Of a stretch of DNA of 8,194 nucleotides, positions 5,830-8,194 are shown one piece after another. The stretch is from Oscillospiraceae bacterium. GTDB lineage: Bacteria; Bacillota_A; Clostridia; Oscillospirales; Oscillospiraceae. The notes under the pieces are model-generated. The model was given only the letters and a program-made list of their open reading frames with translations. It ran no database searches and was not told the DNA's origin. The position numbers and the translations under genes were made by a program. Where the stretch lies: assembly GCA_017481325.1 (NCBI GenBank), contig JAFUPG010000013.1, positions 1 through 8,194 of the forward strand, read 5' to 3'. Each line of letters begins with the position of its first letter. Position 1 is the first letter of the stretch.

Positions 5830-5859
5830 CATCATTCACCATTCACCGGTTCAAAAGTT

Positions 5860-5892
5860 CCACGGGCGAACACGTGGATTCGTCCCTACGGG
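5860..5892 (-). repeat. GTAGGG-type palindromic element, copy 2 (inverted)
   Basis: On the minus strand this reads CCCGTAGGG, then a hairpin, then CCCGTGG, the same outer words as 5243-5273. The stem differs: GGGCGAA (5864-5870) pairs with TTCGTCCC (5879-5886), with one bulged T. A further half-copy, CGCCCCTACGG, lies at 5921-5931, and an 8-bp inverted repeat (TTCAAAAG 5850-5857, CTTTTGAA 5907-5914) brackets the element. Confidence 0.6.
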
Positions 5893-6015
5893 GTTCGACG
5901 GGGGTGCTTTTGAAAGTAATCGCCCCTACGGCGTCTGGCGATGGTGCAACCGTAGTTTGGCGTGCGCCCCTGGGACGAGCGGCGGCCGGTCGAGCAACTC
6001 CGCTTGGCGGCGCAA

Positions 6016-6042
6016 AAAAGGAACGGCTTTGCCGTTCCTTTT
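6016..6042 (-). terminator. Intrinsic terminator of the ScfB/decarboxylase operon
   Basis: GGAACGGC (6020-6027) pairs perfectly with GCCGTTCC (6031-6038) around a 3-base loop, extended by AAAA/TTTT. On the minus strand the stem is followed by a T-run (the A's at 6014-6019). It begins one base after the decarboxylase stop at 6044-6046. Confidence 0.9.
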
Positions 6043-6043
6043 C

Positions 6044-7375
6044 TTATTCTTTTATGACACGCAGGTGGCTGTGGCCGTAGTATCGGAAGCAGCGGAGGGC
6101 GGCTTCATCGATGCGCTGGCCGCCCATTAAGATGGGGACGGCGGGGGGACAGGTGACCTCCGCATCGGAGAGGACTCTGCCCAGACTCATTTCCGCAGCG
6201 ATCCGCTCCGAGGGGGCGAACAGCGCCTCCTTGGGGCTGCAAACCTGCTCTGCCACAGGCAGAGGCGGCGGCAATGTGGCAATGGGCGCACGGCGCTCTA
6301 TGCTGAGCAGCGCATTTGTCAGCCGCTCCAAGGCAGCTTTCTCCTGCAAGGGGCTGAGCATAAATACAATATAATCGGGATCGGAAAACTCCGCATAGAT
6401 GTTTTCCTTCTCCAGTTCGGCTGCTAAGGCAGCGCCCTCCCAGCCGTAGGGCTTGGTGCTGAGGCTGAGCTTCAGGGGCTCCTGCCCCACCATGCCATAG
6501 CCCGCAGCCTGCAATTGTTCCTTACAGGCGGCTACAAGAGGCAGGTACGCAGCCAGCTTGGAGGGGAATTCCTCCTGAAGACAGGCATTGGCGGCATCTA
6601 AGGATTGCAAAATCAGGTAAGAGGGGCTGGTGGAGGCAAAAAGCGCCAGCGCCTGCTCCGCCTGCTGCCGAAAAAGTTCCGGCGCTGCGGCAGAGATATG
6701 CAAATAGGCGCCTCCCGTCAGCACGGGGAGGGTCTTGTGGGCAGAGTCGCAGCAGAGATCCGCCCCCAGATCCATGGGGTGCTGGCTCCGGGGCAAAAAA
6801 CGCAGGTAAGCGCCGTGGGCATTATCCACCAGCAGCAGCATCTTCCGTCTGCGGCAGATGCGGCTGAGTTCCTGCAGGTCTGCCGGCTGCCCCAGATAGT
6901 CGGGGCTGGTCACATACAGCGCCAGGGGCGACTCTGCCATGGCATTTAGCTGCGCCTCCAGTTCCTCGCCCGTCAGGCGGCAGGACAGGAGATTTTCCTG
7001 CTTTTGGGGAGAAATCCACTGCACATCCGCATCCAACAGGGCGCAGGCGGTGACAAAGCTACGGTGGGCATTGCGGAAAGCCGCCAGACGGAGGGGTTTC
7101 CCCTGATGCGCAGCGTAGAGCCGCAGGAGATAGACCATGGCTCGGATGCACAGGGAAGAGCCCTCCGCAGAGTAGAAGGTCTCCGCCGCCCCAAAGAGCT
7201 TCGCCGCATTTTCCCGACTTTGGGCAATGATGCCCTCCGCACGGTAGAGCACGTCAGCGCCCTCGATCTCCGTAATATCCAAGGGACTCCCCTGCCCCTT
7301 ATGCCCCGGCATATGGAAGCGCAGCGGCTCCCTGTCCGCATAATTGCGGACAAAATCACAGATGGGGGTATCCAT
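6044..7375 (-). CDS. PLP-dependent Orn/Lys/Arg-decarboxylase-family enzyme
   Basis: A 443-aa fold-type I PLP enzyme. Diagnostic motifs in order: RFHMPGHKG (20-28), DITEIEGADVLYRAEGII (33-50), AEGSSLCIRAM (70-80), LLVDNAHGAYLRF (181-193) with Asp184 and His187 as cofactor-binding residues, and SAHKTLPVLTGGAYLH (211-226) where Lys214 should form the Schiff base. The C-terminal part carries PPAVPILMGGQRI (410-422), the usual C-terminal-domain block. This is the short Firmicute type (SpeA/YaaO-like), though at 443 residues it is somewhat shorter than the roughly 480-490 of the B. subtilis proteins. Substrate is uncertain; arginine or lysine decarboxylation for polyamines is the usual guess. The start at 7375 is chosen because MDTPICDFVRNY begins the domain, and the upstream stop (7377-7379) is one base away. 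A longer reading to 7615 would run out of frame through ScfB. Translation is probably coupled to ScfB, with only a weak GGAAG ahead of the ATG. Confidence 0.88.
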   Translation of the reverse strand: MDTPICDFVRNYADREPLRFHMPGHKGQGSPLDITEIEGADVLYRAEGIIAQSRENAAKLFGAAETFYSAEGSSLCIRAMVYLLRLYAAHQGKPLRLAAFRNAHRSFVTACALLDADVQWISPQKQENLLSCRLTGEELEAQLNAMAESPLALYVTSPDYLGQPADLQELSRICRRRKMLLLVDNAHGAYLRFLPRSQHPMDLGADLCCDSAHKTLPVLTGGAYLHISAAAPELFRQQAEQALALFASTSPSYLILQSLDAANACLQEEFPSKLAAYLPLVAACKEQLQAAGYGMVGQEPLKLSLSTKPYGWEGAALAAELEKENIYAEFSDPDYIVFMLSPLQEKAALERLTNALLSIERRAPIATLPPPLPVAEQVCSPKEALFAPSERIAAEMSLGRVLSDAEVTCPPAVPILMGGQRIDEAALRCFRYYGHSHLRVIKE

Positions 7376-7376
7376 C

Positions 7377-8194
7377 TCAGTCTTCCAGCGCCTTGGCGGC
7401 CTCCAGCATAATAGCGCACTCCATGCGCTTGCGGAAGAGCTCGCAGCCGTAGGCATAGGTGCCGGTGATGTGGCCGGTGGCATGGTAGGCATTGGCAGCG
7501 CAGCCGCCGGAGCAATAGAGCTTCGCCCAGCAATCGGCACACTCGGGACGGGAGTAGACATTGCAGGCGGCAAATTCGCTCTGGACGGCGGTGTTGCTGA
7601 CACCGTTCCACACATCGCCCAGCTTGAAGCCCTCCTCGCCTACGAACTGGTGACAGGGGTAGAGCTCGCCCTGGGGGGTGACGGCCATGTACTCCGTGCC
7701 GCTGCCGCAGCCGGACACACGCTTATAAATACAGGGGCCGCCCTTCAGGTCGATCATGTAGTGGTAGAAGGTGAAGGGTCTGCCCTCACGGTGGCGCTTG
7801 AGCATCAGCTCCGCCAGCTTCTCGTACTGCTCTAAGACAATGGGCAGATCCTCCTTGGTCAGGGCGGAGGGGGCATCGGGGGCACAGACCACGGGCTCCA
7901 TGCTCAGCTCCGTAAAGCCCAGCTCCAGCATCTGCTCGATATCCTTCAGGAAGTCGGGGTTGGCGTGGGTAAAGGTGCCACGCATATAGTAGCCACGGTT
8001 GCCACGGGCCTTAACCAGCTGCCGGAACTTGGGCACGATCTTCTCCCAGCTGCCATTGCCGGCATAGTCCACACGGTAGCGGTCGTGAATCTCCTTGCGG
8101 CCGTCCAGGCTCAATACCACGTTGCTGCACTCTCGGTTAGCGAAGTCGATCACGTCGTCGTCAATCAGCATGCCGTTGGTGGTCAGGGTAAAGC
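7377..8194 (-). CDS. scfB: SCIFF-peptide radical SAM maturase, C-terminal 271 residues (cut by the right edge)
   Basis: This is the C-terminal part of a radical SAM/SPASM enzyme that forms thioether cross-links in the clostridial SCIFF peptide (six cysteines in forty-five residues), a ribosomally made, modified peptide. The N-terminus with the CxxxCxxC cluster site lies outside the window. Visible: LTTNGMLID at the edge (end of the radical SAM barrel), SNVVLSLDGRKEIHDRYRVD, RGTFTHANPDF, ELSMEPVVCAPDAPSAL, then the SPASM region with GGPCIYKRVSGCGSGTEYMA and GELYPCHQFVGEE. After these come PECADCWAKLYCSGGCAANA (cysteines encoded at 7539-7541, 7530-7532, 7512-7514 and 7500-7502) and YGCELFRKR. 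These cysteines bind the auxiliary 4Fe-4S clusters. The long run of family-specific words makes the SCIFF call strong. The precursor gene scfA would be expected upstream, beyond the right edge. The ATG at 8169-8171 is internal, not the true start. Confidence 0.88.
   Translation of the reverse strand, partial: FTLTTNGMLIDDDVIDFANRECSNVVLSLDGRKEIHDRYRVDYAGNGSWEKIVPKFRQLVKARGNRGYYMRGTFTHANPDFLKDIEQMLELGFTELSMEPVVCAPDAPSALTKEDLPIVLEQYEKLAELMLKRHREGRPFTFYHYMIDLKGGPCIYKRVSGCGSGTEYMAVTPQGELYPCHQFVGEEGFKLGDVWNGVSNTAVQSEFAACNVYSRPECADCWAKLYCSGGCAANAYHATGHITGTYAYGCELFRKRMECAIMLEAAKALED

Larger units (their letters stand above)
5103..6015. other. Repeat-rich intergenic island between convergent operons
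   Basis: About 910 bases with no credible gene. The readings open here lack ribosome binding sites and known motifs, and those near 5793-6130 run through repeats into the antisense of the decarboxylase gene. The stretch 5300-5800 is visibly more AT-rich than the flanking genes. It holds at least four families of short palindromic or inverted repeats plus two tandem microrepeats, listed separately. A perfect palindrome CATAAT-ATA-ATTATG lies at 5318-5332; it contains TATAAT, but no -35 is in place. No tRNA, riboswitch or CRISPR pattern was seen. Confidence 0.8.

Noticed and set aside
5128..5892. A possible CRISPR array, given several repeats
   Set aside because: Repeats belong to different families, differ in orientation and are irregularly spaced; there are no uniform spacers and no cas genes.
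5793..6130. Two overlapping open frames (about 95 and 106 aa) on the plus strand
   Set aside because: They run through palindromic repeats and the minus-strand terminator into the antisense of the decarboxylase gene, with no ribosome binding site.

Overview
The window looks like chromosomal DNA from a GC-rich gut Firmicute of class Clostridia, most like an Oscillospiraceae/Ruminococcaceae genome. Three things point there: strong AAGGAGG ribosome binding sites, the clostridial SCIFF-peptide radical SAM maturase at the right end, and an intergenic island of short palindromic repeats of a kind I associate with gut Clostridia. This placement is inference; there is no rRNA or marker gene here.

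Layout. Positions 1-378 (minus strand) carry the N-terminal part of an M18-family metalloaminopeptidase that runs off the left edge. A 224-bp divergent intergenic region (379-602) holds a promoter for each direction. Positions 603-5044 (plus strand) form a tight five-gene operon: an SPFH-domain protein with four C-terminal zinc ribbons (YdjI type), a membrane-anchored double-zinc-ribbon protein (YdjG type), a secreted/anchored TPM-domain protein (YdjH type), a small lipoprotein, and a 264-aa cytosolic protein I do not recognise. The operon ends at a very strong intrinsic terminator (5061-5102). Positions 5103-6015 contain no credible gene. They are packed with repeat elements: three hairpins with a shared loop core, a 132-bp inverted repeat, two GTAGGG-type palindromes, two GGA-loop hairpins and short tandem repeats. 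A minus-strand terminator (6016-6042) ends a second operon read leftward: a PLP-dependent Orn/Lys/Arg-decarboxylase-like enzyme (6044-7375) preceded, with one base between them, by the C-terminal 271 residues of the SCIFF maturase ScfB (7377-8194, cut by the right edge).

How the genes work together. In Bacillus subtilis, homologues of the first three operon genes (ydjG, ydjH, ydjI) are cotranscribed with pspA and form a membrane complex tied to envelope stress. Here no pspA is present in the operon, the order is I-G-H, and two extra genes follow. The likely picture is a membrane-associated SPFH scaffold, a membrane-anchored zinc-ribbon partner and an extracytoplasmic TPM protein, possibly joined by a lipoprotein and an unknown cytosolic factor. 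The second operon couples a RiPP maturase to a PLP enzyme; whether that is functional or only positional is unclear. The most distinctive non-coding signal is the repeat island between the two convergent terminators, where several repeat families keep their pairing while changing their stem sequence.
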